A stretch of DNA of 64,000 nucleotides from Streptomyces sp. NBC_01244 (GTDB lineage Bacteria > Actinomycetota > Actinomycetes > Streptomycetales > Streptomycetaceae), in the NCBI RefSeq assembly GCF_035987325.1, contig NZ_CP108488.1, forward strand, positions 1,984,001 to 2,048,000. The letters run 5' to 3'. Numbering within the stretch: position 1 is the first letter of the stretch; the number at the start of each line of letters is the position of its first letter. Shown one piece after another: positions 15,560 through 24,309 of the stretch. Both the position numbers and the translations under genes were made by a program. A model generated the notes under the pieces. That model was given only the letters and a program-made list of their open reading frames with translations. It was not told the DNA's origin and made no database searches.

Positions 15560-15714
15560 AAGAACCAGCCGACCTGGGTGACGAACATGGCCACGACCAC
15601 GACCAGGGTCCAGCCGAGCACGTGCTCCAGCCAGGAGGAGGAATCGTCCTCGGGTCCGCCGGTGCGGACCAGGTTGCGGGCGCGGGCGGTCAGGGCGGCG
15701 CTGTGTGCGGTCAT
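15556..15714 (-). CDS. SCO1431-type small membrane protein (52 aa)
   Basis: A 52-residue protein: polar N-terminus, then LEHVLGWTLVVVVAMFVTQV as a single membrane helix ending GWFF. The size, the GGPEDDSSSWLEHVLGW pattern and the location match the SCO1431 family of tiny streptomycete membrane proteins, whose role is unknown. Its stop codon overlaps the stop of the convergent membrane-protein gene by four bases. I chose the internal ATG at 15714 because the further-upstream frame is uncharacteristic. Confidence 0.7.
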   Translation of the reverse strand: MTAHSAALTARARNLVRTGGPEDDSSSWLEHVLGWTLVVVVAMFVTQVGWFF

Positions 15715-15830
15715 GCCCTCCAATGTGACAGCGGGGGCGGCCCTCGCGGTAGAGACGATGGTCACGGGTGGCATGTCTCACGCCCCCGGCCGCGTGGTGC
15801 GGACCGGGGGCGTGAGGGGTGCGTGCCGGA

Positions 15831-16256
15831 TCAGGTGGTGCGGTCGCGGCCCGCCATGCCCGCCATCGCCAGTGCCAGGCACAGGGCGATGCCGCCGGCG
15901 ATGACGTTGCTCCACACCGTGCGGGTGGTGCTGACGTCGCCGGAGATGACGAAGGGCGCGACGATCGTCCAGGCGGCGAGACCGACCGCCGTCCAGGCCA
16001 TGGCGTGGGTGCGTTCGTAAGCGGAGCCGAGTCCGCTCATGCACAGGCAGTACGCCAGGCCCGCGATCAGGTTGTTGATCGCCAGCGAGCTGAGCCCGCT
16101 GAATCCGGCGATCCACGGCGAAGCGGCGATGTAGAGGCCCGTCATCAGGGCCAGTGCTTCGACGACCTGGGCGCTCGGGGTGCTGGTGACCCGCTCGAAC
16201 CGCGAGCGCATCTCAGCGAGGTCGGGGTGGTGTTCGATTCTCGGTTGGGTGGTCAT
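15831..16256 (-). CDS. SPW repeat protein
   Basis: A 141-residue membrane protein with four hydrophobic segments in two pairs. The defining motif ASPWIAGFSG is in the first pair, and APFVISGDV appears at the equivalent place in the second, a degenerate SPW unit. The N-terminal ~35 residues are polar (ERVTSTPSAQVVEAL). SPW-repeat proteins are of unknown function and common in actinomycetes and rhizobia. ATG 16256 has AGGAGG upstream, and a direct repeat (ATAGGAGC, ATAGGAGG) flanks the ribosome-binding site. Confidence 0.85.
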   Translation of the reverse strand: MTTQPRIEHHPDLAEMRSRFERVTSTPSAQVVEALALMTGLYIAASPWIAGFSGLSSLAINNLIAGLAYCLCMSGLGSAYERTHAMAWTAVGLAAWTIVAPFVISGDVSTTRTVWSNVIAGGIALCLALAMAGMAGRDRTT

Positions 16257-16340
16257 GGCGGGCTGCCTCCTATGAGAAGCTCCTATTGCCCTTTTGCCCT
16301 TTATGTTGCACTTACATGCCGTTCGGGGCAATGCGAATTC

Positions 16341-17756
16341 TCAGAGCACGCCGACCGCCCGCAGCGCGAGGACCTGGGCCGGGCTCGGCCTGATCGGACC
16401 GTAGAGGTAGCAGACGCCTCCGGTGCCGGAGACGACCTTGCCGGCCGCGTTGTGACGCTTGGTCCGCAGCCAGTTGTTCTCGAACTGCCGACGGCGGTAG
16501 ACGCGGCGCACGGCGGGGTTGTCGGCCGAGTTCGGATCGTTGGCGATCACGTCGCCGGCGGCGGTGAAGCCGATGACGGTCATCAGGTGGCCGGCCGTGC
16601 CGTAGCCCGCGCCCGTGAGCTCCTCCGCCGTGAAGGACTGGGAGGTGATGACCGGGACCCCGGCCCGGACCAGGGTCTCCAGGTCGGTGAGGGAGCCGAG
16701 GCGGGTGACCACCCCGGCGAGCTGCCGGTAGGTGGCGGCGTAGGCGGCGTTGAAGGGCCAGTTGCCGCAGCCCTTGTACGCGGCGTCGTAGGTGGAGCGG
16801 GCGGCGTGGCAGACCTGCGGGTCCGCGTAGCCCTTCTTGACCCAGGCCACGGAGGAGGCGCTGGCCCTGCGGCCCCAGAACTCGATGATCATCTGCGAGG
16901 AGGTCGGACTGCACCAGGCCTCGCCGCCGTTGTCGTACTCGGGGTACTGGCCGGCGTGCGTCTCCTGCGAGTACCTCGGCACCTTCAGCTCGTGGGCCCC
17001 GCCGGAGGCCGCGGAGGCGGGGACGGTGAACCGGTCCGGTAGGTCCGAGACCATGGCGCCGGCCAGCCACACCGTGGGACCGCGGCTCGCACCGGGCTTG
17101 CGGTACAGGGTCAGGCGCAGCCGCCAGTCCTTGATCCGCAGCCCGCCCGCGGGGGCGTCCACGGCCAGGGTGTCCGTCCAGACGGTGGACTTGCCGTCGG
17201 TCTGCCCGTCCACGGAGGTGCGGCGGATGTCGCCGTCGCCGGAGGCCCAGCGGCCCATCACGTACCAGGGGGAGGCGGTCCCGTCGGTGTAGGTGCCGCG
17301 CAGTTCCGCCTGGATCCAGGTGCCGGCCGGGGTGCGGGCGTTCCAGGAGGCGATGGCCTCTGTGGCGGGCACGGTGGAGGTGTGGACCGGGGAGGTCCAG
17401 GTCGCGTACTCCCAGGTGCTCTTCTTGGCGGTGTGCGGGTCCGTGTACTCGGTGCGGCCCGTCGGGGTCTTGATCTCCAGGCCGGGGCGGGCGCCGCCGA
17501 TGGCGGTGGTGCCCTGGTGGAGGCCGGCGGTCCAGTGGGCGTACGAGTACCAGAAGCGGTTGTCGACCGTCTTGCGGGTGGCTCCGGCGGCGGCTTCCGT
17601 GGTGGCTCCGGCCGGGGGCGGGGTGGTCGGGGCCTGCCCCGGGGCCCCGGGGGCGGGCTTCGGCCCGGCCGCCGAGGCTCGGCCGCCGGGGACGGTGGCC
17701 GCGGCTGCCGCCAGGGCTACCGCCAGTAGGGCTCGGCGGGGTGTGGGTGCGGTCAT
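16341..17756 (-). CDS. Secreted C39-family peptidase-like protein
   Basis: A 471-residue protein with a signal peptide (RRALLAVALAAAAATVPGG, cleavage near A30) and a Pro/Ala-rich linker. Residues ~65-245 form a beta-rich domain (WEYATWTSPVHTSTVPATE), then a C39-type papain-like domain: Q264 in RYSQETHAGQ, nucleophile C282 in GEAWCSPTSS, H390 in GHLMTVIGF and D407 in ANDPNS. Several extra cysteines (C316-type, C330) could form disulfides outside the cell. There is no ABC transporter partner, so this is a stand-alone secreted enzyme rather than a bacteriocin-processing one. It is divergent from the kinase gene across repeat copy C. Confidence 0.85.
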   Translation of the reverse strand: MTAPTPRRALLAVALAAAAATVPGGRASAAGPKPAPGAPGQAPTTPPPAGATTEAAAGATRKTVDNRFWYSYAHWTAGLHQGTTAIGGARPGLEIKTPTGRTEYTDPHTAKKSTWEYATWTSPVHTSTVPATEAIASWNARTPAGTWIQAELRGTYTDGTASPWYVMGRWASGDGDIRRTSVDGQTDGKSTVWTDTLAVDAPAGGLRIKDWRLRLTLYRKPGASRGPTVWLAGAMVSDLPDRFTVPASAASGGAHELKVPRYSQETHAGQYPEYDNGGEAWCSPTSSQMIIEFWGRRASASSVAWVKKGYADPQVCHAARSTYDAAYKGCGNWPFNAAYAATYRQLAGVVTRLGSLTDLETLVRAGVPVITSQSFTAEELTGAGYGTAGHLMTVIGFTAAGDVIANDPNSADNPAVRRVYRRRQFENNWLRTKRHNAAGKVVSGTGGVCYLYGPIRPSPAQVLALRAVGVL

Positions 17757-17903
17757 CGGCGTGGCCCCCAGGGGTCGGTGCGGCGGGTCGGCTCCCGCCC
17801 ACCCTTCCAGTTCCCGCGTGCGGGGCCGTGAAGCCGGGAGCCGTGTCGGGGTGACGGGGCGCGGCCCCCTCGCCCCCCTTACCTCTACCGGTCCCCCGGG
17901 GGC

Positions 17904-18126
17904 GGGCCCTGCGGGGCTGTCCCCTACCCGCCCTTCCACCGTTCCCCGGGGCTCCGCCCCGGACCCGTTGCCGGGTGCGGCGCCGTTCCCGGGGGCCAGC
18001 CCCCGGACCCCCGCTCCTCAAACGCCGGAGGGGCTGGATTTCCGCCGGCGTTTGAGGCACGGGGTCCGGGGCGGAGCCCCGGGGAACGGGCGAAGGGTGG
18101 GTAGGGGACTTCGCCCCGCAGGGCCC
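17904..18126. repeat. Intergenic repeat element, copy C, as an inverted pair
   Basis: GGGCCCTGCGGGGC (17904-17917) is the reverse complement of 18113-18126, and CCTCAAACGCCGG (18016-18028) of 18045-18057, so two copies face each other. The intervening arms also match imperfectly. It lies between the divergent C39 peptidase and kinase genes, so any promoters there must work within or beside it. The adjacent bases 17757-17903 show no gene. Confidence 0.88.
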
Positions 18127-18155
18127 GTCTCTCGTGCGCGGGCGGAGGTCATACG

Positions 18156-18800
18156 GTGGGGGGCGTGGAAGACCAGTCGTCACTTCAGCCCCTCGCGCGC
18201 GAGATCCTCGCCCTGCCACCCTCCCTCGGCCCCGTCCGCCTCGTCGGGATCGACGGGCACGCCGGGTCCGGGAAGACCACCTTCGCGGGGGCGCTCGCCG
18301 AGGCGCTGGGCGGGGTTCCCGTGTTGCGGCTGGACGATGTGGCCACGCACGAGGAGCTGTTCGGCTGGGTGGGGCGGCTGCGGGCTCAGGTGCTGGAGCC
18401 GCTCGCCGCGGGGCGGGCCGCGCACTGGGCACCGTACGACTGGGTCGAGCGGCGGTTCGGGCCCGAGCAGGTGCTGGAGCCGGCTCCGGTGCTGCTCGTG
18501 GAGGGGGTCGGCGCCGGACGGCGCGCCCTGCGCCCGCACCTGGCGCGGCTGCTGTGGATGGAAACCCCGCGCGTGAAGTCCTGGGGGCGCGGGCGCGACC
18601 GGGACGGGCGTGAACTTTCCGACTTCTGGGACGGATGGGAGCGCGCGGAGCTCGCGCACTTCTCGGATGACCCTTCGCGCCCCTTCGCGGACACCCTGGT
18701 GCGGCAGAGCGGTACGGGATACGAGTGGACTTCCGGGGCGGCTGGGGTGGCTGGAACCGATGCCCGAGTGACTGAGGGTGACGGGTCCCCCCAGGGCTGA
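18156..18800 (+). CDS. Uridine-kinase-like P-loop protein
   Basis: A 214-residue protein with VGIDGHAGSGKTTFAGALA as Walker A near residues 29-47, LRLDDVATHEELFGW after the first helix, and LLVEGVGAGRRALRP as the Walker B-like strand, an arrangement typical of uridine kinase/phosphoribulokinase-related P-loop kinases. Many actinomycete proteins of this type have no known substrate. The GTG at 18156 is preferred since GGAGG precedes it by seven bases; a GTG at 18165 is possible. A hairpin terminator follows about 107 bases after the stop. Confidence 0.75.
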   Translation: MGGVEDQSSLQPLAREILALPPSLGPVRLVGIDGHAGSGKTTFAGALAEALGGVPVLRLDDVATHEELFGWVGRLRAQVLEPLAAGRAAHWAPYDWVERRFGPEQVLEPAPVLLVEGVGAGRRALRPHLARLLWMETPRVKSWGRGRDRDGRELSDFWDGWERAELAHFSDDPSRPFADTLVRQSGTGYEWTSGAAGVAGTDARVTEGDGSPQG

Positions 18801-19201
18801 GGGGCCGCGGAAAGACCCGCTGCGCGGGTGCCTCCAGGCCGCTTGACCGGGGGGCCGGGACGGCCTTACGTTCTGAAGAAGCGGCCCTCACCGGCCGCCG
18901 CGGACGCGAAGCCCCCGATTGTTCCCCCGTGATCGGGGTCTTCGTGCCGCTCCCCGCTCCCCCGTCACGTCCCGCCCGGCACACCTCCGTCGCGGCGTCG
19001 CAGGGGGCACATCCCGGCCGATTCCTCACCCTGTGTCACCGTGGACCGCCCCGATGCACACCCGGCCCGTCTTCGTCGCACCCTACGTAAGGTGCGTAAC
19101 CGCAGGTACGATGCACCCCTGATTTCATCGGCGCAGCGACAACTCGTGTACGCATCGCGGGGGTTGCTGGGCACCACGGGGGCACGCTTGTGGGGGATGT
19201 G
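18801..19201. other. Gene-free 400-base region before the AAA+ gene
   Basis: Holds a likely terminator at 18907-18944 for the kinase gene; an additional short GC hairpin lies near 18830. Between 18945 and 19201 there is no convincing gene; TACGAT near 19107 could serve as a -10 box for the downstream gene but no matching -35 is evident. Confidence 0.5.
18907..18944 (+). terminator. Intrinsic-type hairpin after the kinase gene
   Basis: CGAAG-CCCCCGAT pairs with ATCGGGG-TCTTCG in a 13-bp stem with one mismatch and a 12-base loop. There is no long T-tract, which is usual in this genus. It separates the kinase gene from the AAA+ gene. Confidence 0.7.
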
Positions 19202-21151
19202 ATGGACTTCGCCGCGCACGGCAGCAGCGCGCACGCCCCGGCCGAACTCGCCTGGCTGCGAGGAGTGGACGCCTGCACGATGGGCGCCTACCCGCAGGCC
19301 GAGGAGGAGTTCCGGACGGCCGTACGACTCGATCCCGCGATGGCGGATGGCTGGCTGGGCCTGCACGCGCTCCGCGTCGACACCACGAACGCGTTATTGC
19401 GCATGTACGCCCACCGGGACCGCTTCGGGGAACAGCGGGCCCGTCACCGGCGGACGCTGAACTCCTGGTACTGGCTGGGCTGGTGGGTGCAGCCGGTACT
19501 GGAGACCAGGCGGGACCTGCTGCTGGCGCACGCCTCGCACTGGCTGGACGGACGCCACGTCCCCGAGCTGGACCAGGCGCTGGCGGCCCTGCCGCCCGTG
19601 GACGCCGATCCGCACGTCCGCTTCCTGCACGCCTGCCGGGCCTACCTGGTCAAGGACTGGGAGCAATTGGTGCGCTCCACCGAATCGCTGGTCGACGATC
19701 CGCTCCTGGGCATCGAGGCGGGCCTGTTCGGCGGGATGGCCCGGGTCCGGCTGGAAATGTACGGGCAGGCGGAGCCGCTGCTGGCGGCCTCGCTGATGCG
19801 CTGCCGCAGCGAGCAGCCCCAGCGCAAGGAGCTGCGGTACTGGCTGGCGCGGGCGCACGAGGGAACAGGGCGCAGCGCGGCGGCGCTGCCGCTGTACCGG
19901 GCGGTGCACCGGGTGGACCCGGCGTTCATGGACACGGCGGCCCGGCTGACGGCGATCGAGGACAGCGAGGACGCCGACGGCCTGGCCGGATACGCGAGCG
20001 GCGCCGGCTACGAGGCCTTCGGCGGGCACGGAGCGGCCCCGTCGGGCGGGGACTTCGCGGCGGTGGCGCTGGGCGGCGGTCCGGTCCAGGGGCTCGCGGC
20101 GGACGGACAGCCGGATCCGGACCCGCTGACGGCGGCCGACCCGCCGGAGCCGCGGCACGGCCCGGGGGCGCCGGGGCCCGGCGCGGGCCTGCCGGCCGGC
20201 GCACGGCGCAAGGCCTCGCTGCCCGCGCAGCCGGGACCGGTGGGACTGCCGGCCGGGCCGGCGGATCCGGCGGCGCTGGCCGAGGCGCTCGCGGAGCTGG
20301 AGCGGATGGTGGGCCTGGAGCCGGTCAAACGGCAGGTGAAGGCGCTCTCCGCACAGCTGCACATGGCCAGGCTGCGGACGGGGCAGGGGCTGCCGGTGCA
20401 GCCGCCGAAACGGCACTTCGTCTTCTCCGGTCCCTCGGGCACGGGCAAGACCACGGTGGCGCGGATCCTGGGCCGGGTCTTCTACGCGCTGGGCCTGCTC
20501 GGCGGCGATCACCTCGTGGAGGCCGGGCGCGCGGACCTGGTCGGAGAGTTCCTCGGGCAGACCGCGGTGAAGGCGAACGAGCTGATCGACTCGGCGATCG
20601 GCGGGGTGCTGTTCGTGGACGAGGCGTACAGCCTCTCCAACTCCGGGTACAGCAAGGGCGACGCGTACGGCGACGAGGCCCTTCAGGTGCTGCTGAAGCG
20701 GGCGGAGGACAACCGCGACCACCTGGTGGTGATCCTGGCGGGCTATCCGGCGGGGATGGACCGGCTGCTCGCCACGAATCCGGGGCTGTCCTCGCGGTTC
20801 ACCACACGGGTGGACTTCCCCAGCTACCGGCCGCTGGAACTCACCTCGATCGGCGGGGTCCTGGCGGACGCCAACGGCGACCGGTGGGACGAGGAGGCGC
20901 TGGAGGAGCTGCGGAGCATCAGCGGGCACGTGGTGGAGCAGGGGTGGATCGACGAGCTGGGCAACGGACGGTTCCTGCGCACGCTGTACGAGAAGAGCTG
21001 CGCGTACCGGGACCTGCGTCTGGCCGGCTTCGCGGGTGATCCCTCGCGGGACGATCTGTCCACCCTGCGGCTGGCGGACCTGATGCAGGCGTACGGGGAG
21101 GTCCTGTCGGGCCGGGGCCCCCAGGAGCGGCCGGAGCCGCCGCCGCTGTGA
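19202..21151 (+). CDS. TPR plus CbbX/CfxQ-type AAA+ ATPase (EccA-like), contains a TTA codon
   Basis: A 649-residue protein. Residues ~1-260 are helical with TPR-like periodicity (YPQAEEEFRTAVRLDPAMAD); a Gly/Pro-rich linker follows to ~350; the C-terminal AAA+ domain has Walker A with K416 in FSGPSGTGKTT, Walker B D473-E474 in VLFVDEAYSL, and LSSRFTTRVDFP as the arginine-finger region. This two-part layout is that of EccA of type VII (ESX) secretion systems, though no ESX genes are nearby. A TTA leucine codon at 19394-19396 would tie translation to the bldA tRNA. ATG 19202 is chosen; GTG 19190 is an alternative. Confidence 0.85.
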   Translation: MDFAAHGSSAHAPAELAWLRGVDACTMGAYPQAEEEFRTAVRLDPAMADGWLGLHALRVDTTNALLRMYAHRDRFGEQRARHRRTLNSWYWLGWWVQPVLETRRDLLLAHASHWLDGRHVPELDQALAALPPVDADPHVRFLHACRAYLVKDWEQLVRSTESLVDDPLLGIEAGLFGGMARVRLEMYGQAEPLLAASLMRCRSEQPQRKELRYWLARAHEGTGRSAAALPLYRAVHRVDPAFMDTAARLTAIEDSEDADGLAGYASGAGYEAFGGHGAAPSGGDFAAVALGGGPVQGLAADGQPDPDPLTAADPPEPRHGPGAPGPGAGLPAGARRKASLPAQPGPVGLPAGPADPAALAEALAELERMVGLEPVKRQVKALSAQLHMARLRTGQGLPVQPPKRHFVFSGPSGTGKTTVARILGRVFYALGLLGGDHLVEAGRADLVGEFLGQTAVKANELIDSAIGGVLFVDEAYSLSNSGYSKGDAYGDEALQVLLKRAEDNRDHLVVILAGYPAGMDRLLATNPGLSSRFTTRVDFPSYRPLELTSIGGVLADANGDRWDEEALEELRSISGHVVEQGWIDELGNGRFLRTLYEKSCAYRDLRLAGFAGDPSRDDLSTLRLADLMQAYGEVLSGRGPQERPEPPPL

Positions 21152-21180
21152 GGGCCTGCGGCGCCCGTACCACGCGCCGG

Positions 21181-21726
21181 CTACGGCATGTCCGGCACCG
21201 GGCCGGAGCAGGCCGCGAAGGCGTTGAGGACCATGAGGGCGACGACCGCGGCGATCAGGAACCAGACCGCCGAGAGGGGCCGTCCGCCGTACCGCTCGGC
21301 CCACTGCCCGTCCTCCTCGCCGCTGCCGAGCTCGCCTCGCAGCAGGGCCCGGACTCGGTCCGCGAACTCCGGGTCCGCCGCAGCGTGTTCCCTCAGGGCC
21401 GATTCGAGGGTCAGGGCCGCGGCCGGTGCGCGGGGTTCGCGCTCGAAGGCGGCTACGACGCCCACCTGCTCGGCGGGCAGCCCGTCGAGGAGCACCTCGC
21501 GCAGTCGGCGCGCCACCGGGGAGGGTGCGTCGGGGTCCTCCCTCAGCAGGTCCAGCACCCCGCGGGCCGTGTCGCGGAGCTCCGGGTCCCGGTGCCCGCC
21601 GGACCCGTCAGGCCCAGCGGACCCGTCGTGCCCGTCACGCCCACCGGGCCCACCGGACCCGTCGTGCTCTCCGTGCTCGTCGCGCTCGCCGCGCTCGCCG
21701 TGTTCGTCCCGTTCGCCGGACCGCAT
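21181..21726 (-). CDS. Hypothetical protein with repetitive acidic N-terminus and C-terminal membrane helix
   Basis: A 181-residue protein preceded by GGAGGGGGG. The first ~45 residues are repeats of Asp/Glu/His/Gly/Arg (RDEHGERGERDEHGEHD). The centre is helical and charged (GVLDLLREDPDAPSPVARRL, then REVLLDGLPAEQVGVVAAFE), and residues ~155-175 form one membrane segment (AVWFLIAAVVALMVLNAFAA) followed by a short Cys-containing tail. It resembles a tail-anchored cytosolic protein. No family is recognised. It converges on the AAA+ gene and lies downstream of the CNNM pair, separated from it by a hairpin. Confidence 0.65.
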   Translation of the reverse strand: MRSGERDEHGERGERDEHGEHDGSGGPGGRDGHDGSAGPDGSGGHRDPELRDTARGVLDLLREDPDAPSPVARRLREVLLDGLPAEQVGVVAAFEREPRAPAAALTLESALREHAAADPEFADRVRALLRGELGSGEEDGQWAERYGGRPLSAVWFLIAAVVALMVLNAFAACSGPVPDMP

Positions 21727-21778
21727 GACCCCGCCCCCTCCCGCGCCGTACCGCGAGTATGGCGGCCCGGCACGGCCG

Positions 21779-21804
21779 CCGGACCCGTCGTGCGACGGGT
21801 CCGG
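21779..21804 (-). terminator. Hairpin terminator after the CNNM/CorC pair
   Basis: CCGGACCCGTCG (21779-21790) is the exact reverse complement of 21793-21804, a 12-bp stem with a minimal loop (effectively 11 bp with a four-base loop). It starts 20 bases beyond the minus-strand stop at 21824. Confidence 0.7.
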
Positions 21805-21823
21805 CGCCGGTCCGGCGACGGCG

Positions 21824-22903
21824 TCAGCCGGTGAGCGCCCCCTCCGAGCGGAGTTCGGGCCTGCGGGCCTGCGGCGCCGTGCGGTGCGCGGGGTCGCGGA
21901 CCTCACCGACCAGGGTTTCCAGGACGTCCTCCATGGCGACCAGGCCGAGGACCCTGCCCGAGGGGTCGGCGACCTGCGCCAGGTGGGTCGCGTCGCGTCG
22001 CATCACCGTCAGGGCGTCGTCCAGCGGGAGCGTGGAGCACACCGTGGTCATGCGGCGCCAGACCCGCTGGGGTACGGCCCGTTCCCGGTCCTCCAGGTCC
22101 AGGACGTCCTTCACGTGCAGGTAGCCCATGAAGGCACCGCTGTCGGCGCGCACGGGGAAGCGGGAGTACCCGGTGCGGACCGTGAGCTGCTCGATCTGGC
22201 GCGGGGTGACGGCCGGGCCGACCGTGACCAGCCGGTCCGGGGCGAGGAGGACGTCGGTGACCGGGCGGCTGCCCAGTTCCAGCGCGTCCTCCAGCCGCTC
22301 CTGTTCCACCGGCTCCAGCAGACCGGCCCGCCGGGAGTCCATGAGCAGGCGGCCCAGCTGGGCGGAGGTGTAGACGGCCTCGACCTCGTCCTTGGGCTCC
22401 ACCTTGAAGAGCCTCAGGATCAGCGTCGCGCAGGCGCCCAGCGCCGTGGTGACCGGTCCGCAGACCCGCGCGAAGGCGACCAGTCCGGGACTGAACCACA
22501 GGGCCGTCTTCTCGGGGGCGGCCATGGCGAGGTTCTTGGGGACCATCTCGCCGATGACCAGGTGCAGGAAGATCACCGCCGTGAGGGCCACCGCGTAGCC
22601 CAGCGGGTGGATCAGGCCCTCGGGCACGTGGGCGGCGTGGAAGACGGGCTCCAGGAGCCGGGCCACGGTGGGCTCGGCGACCGCTCCGAGGGTCAGCGAG
22701 CACATGGTGATGCCGAACTGCGCGGCGGCCATCATGCGCGGCAGGTTCTCCAGGCCGTACAGCACCTGGCGGGCCCGCTTGGAGCCGGCCGCCAGGGGTT
22801 CGATCTGGCTGCGGCGGACGGAGACGAGGGCGAACTCGGCGCCGACGAAGAAGCCGTTGGCCAGGACGAGGAGCAGGGCGAACAGCAGTTGGAGGACGTT
22901 CAC
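21824..22903 (-). CDS. CNNM/CorC-type membrane protein with CBS domains (second of pair)
   Basis: A 359-residue protein starting at GTG 22903 in a GTGA overlap with the preceding gene. The N-terminal CNNM/DUF21 domain has three or four membrane helices (LLLVLANGFFVGAEFALVSV; FGITMCSLTLGAVAEPTVAR) and the conserved HLVIGEMVPKNLA motif, then paired CBS domains (MGYLHVKDVLDLEDRERAV; VLGLVAMEDVLETLVGEVRD). CorB/CorC proteins move or sense magnesium, with CBS domains binding ATP. Unlike its partner it ends soon after the CBS pair and lacks the CorC_HlyC domain. The two probably form a hetero-oligomer. Confidence 0.9.
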   Translation of the reverse strand: MNVLQLLFALLLVLANGFFVGAEFALVSVRRSQIEPLAAGSKRARQVLYGLENLPRMMAAAQFGITMCSLTLGAVAEPTVARLLEPVFHAAHVPEGLIHPLGYAVALTAVIFLHLVIGEMVPKNLAMAAPEKTALWFSPGLVAFARVCGPVTTALGACATLILRLFKVEPKDEVEAVYTSAQLGRLLMDSRRAGLLEPVEQERLEDALELGSRPVTDVLLAPDRLVTVGPAVTPRQIEQLTVRTGYSRFPVRADSGAFMGYLHVKDVLDLEDRERAVPQRVWRRMTTVCSTLPLDDALTVMRRDATHLAQVADPSGRVLGLVAMEDVLETLVGEVRDPAHRTAPQARRPELRSEGALTG

Positions 22904-24309
22904 CGGCCACCCACCCGTGCCAGCTCGGCGGGGGCGGCGGGTACCGGGCCGAACCGGTCGAAGCCGCGCCCGTCGGATCCCGGTGCGCCGGGGCCCGCGG
23001 GGGCGGTGCGCACGAGGCGGACCCGCTCGGCGCGGTAGCGGCGGACCTGTCGCACGGAGAGCTTCCAGCCGGGCAGTTCCGCACGGTCCCCGGGGGCGGG
23101 GATGCGGCCGAGCAGGTCGGCGACGAGCCCGGCGACGGTCTCGTACGGGCCTTCGGGGACCTCCAGGCCTATCCGGCGCAGGGTCTGCACGCGGCAGCTC
23201 CCGTCGGCCTCCCAGGAGGGGCGGCCGTCCTCGGCGGGTACGGGGGCCAGTTCGGGGCTGCCGTCCTCCGCGAGGTCGTGCTCGTCGCGGACTTCGCCGA
23301 CGAGCTCCTCCACGATGTCCTCCAGGGTGACGACGCCGGCGGTGCCGCCGTACTCGTCGACGACCACGGCCATGGGCTGTTCGCTGCGCAGCCGTTCCAG
23401 CAGCGGCTGCACCGGCAGGGAGCCGGGCACCAGCATCGGTGCCACGCAGATCCCGCTGACGCTGGTGCGGGCGCGCTCGGACTCGGGCACGGCGAGGGCG
23501 TCCTTGAGGTGGACGACCCCGGTGATCTCGTCGATGCGCTCGCGGTAGACGGGGAAGCGGGACAGGCCCGTGGCGCGGGTCAGGTTGAGCACGTCGGCCG
23601 CGGTGGCCGTGTGCTGGAGGGCGCTGACCTTGACCCGGGGGGTCATGACCAGCTGCGCCGTGAGCTCGCCCAGCGAGAGGGTCCGTACGAAGAGGTCGGC
23701 GGTGTCCTGTTCCAGGGCGCCGGCCTGGGCCGAATGGCGGACCAGGGAGACCAGTTCGCCGGGGGTGCGGGCGGAGGCCATCTCTTCGGTGGGCTCCACG
23801 CCGAGCGCCCGGACGAGCCGGTTGGCGACGGCGTTGAGGCCCGCGATGACCGGCCGGAAGACCCGGGAGAAGACGTGCTGCGGGCCGGCCACGAAACGGG
23901 CCACCTGCAGCGGCCGGGAGACGGCCCAGTTCTTCGGGACGAGCTCGCCGACGACCATCTGGACGGCGGAGGCGAGCAGCATGCCGATGACGACGGCCAC
24001 GCCGGGTACGGCGCCCTTGGGGAGGCCGGTCGCTTCGAGCGGCCCGGCCAGCAGGGCGGCGAGGGCGGGCTCGGCGAGCATGCCGACCACGAGGGAGGTG
24101 ATGGTGATGCCTAGCTGGGTGCCGGAGAGCTGGAAGGACAGCTCCCGCAGGGCTGCGACGACCGTGCGGGCACGGCGGTCGCCCTCGGCCGCGGCGCGTT
24201 CGGCCTCGGGTCTCTCGACGGTGACGAGGCCGAATTCGGCTGCCACGAAGAAACCGTTGGCGAGGATCAGGGCGAAAGCCGCCACGAGCAGGAGTAGCGG
24301 GATGGTCAT
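22900..24309 (-). CDS. CNNM/CorC-type membrane protein with CBS and CorC_HlyC domains (first of pair)
   Basis: A 469-residue protein: CNNM/DUF21 membrane domain (ALILANGFFVAAEFGLVTVE; TQLGITITSLVVGMLAEPAL; VVGELVPKNWAVS), CBS pair at ~205-340 (ITGVVHLKDALAVPESERA; AVVVDEYGGTAGVVTLEDIV with EELVGEVRDEHD), and a C-terminal CorC_HlyC domain (SCRVQTLRRIGLEVPEGPYE, TVAGLVADLLGRIP). Predicted to act in magnesium or cobalt export or sensing. It is the first gene of a two-gene operon coupled by a four-base overlap. The family was once called hemolysin-like; there is no reason to expect toxicity. Confidence 0.92.
   Translation of the reverse strand: MTIPLLLLVAAFALILANGFFVAAEFGLVTVERPEAERAAAEGDRRARTVVAALRELSFQLSGTQLGITITSLVVGMLAEPALAALLAGPLEATGLPKGAVPGVAVVIGMLLASAVQMVVGELVPKNWAVSRPLQVARFVAGPQHVFSRVFRPVIAGLNAVANRLVRALGVEPTEEMASARTPGELVSLVRHSAQAGALEQDTADLFVRTLSLGELTAQLVMTPRVKVSALQHTATAADVLNLTRATGLSRFPVYRERIDEITGVVHLKDALAVPESERARTSVSGICVAPMLVPGSLPVQPLLERLRSEQPMAVVVDEYGGTAGVVTLEDIVEELVGEVRDEHDLAEDGSPELAPVPAEDGRPSWEADGSCRVQTLRRIGLEVPEGPYETVAGLVADLLGRIPAPGDRAELPGWKLSVRQVRRYRAERVRLVRTAPAGPGAPGSDGRGFDRFGPVPAAPAELARVGGR

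Noticed and set aside
22900..24309. Hemolysin
   Set aside because: The historic HlyC-like label refers to CorC-domain proteins; membrane and CBS architecture indicates metal transport.
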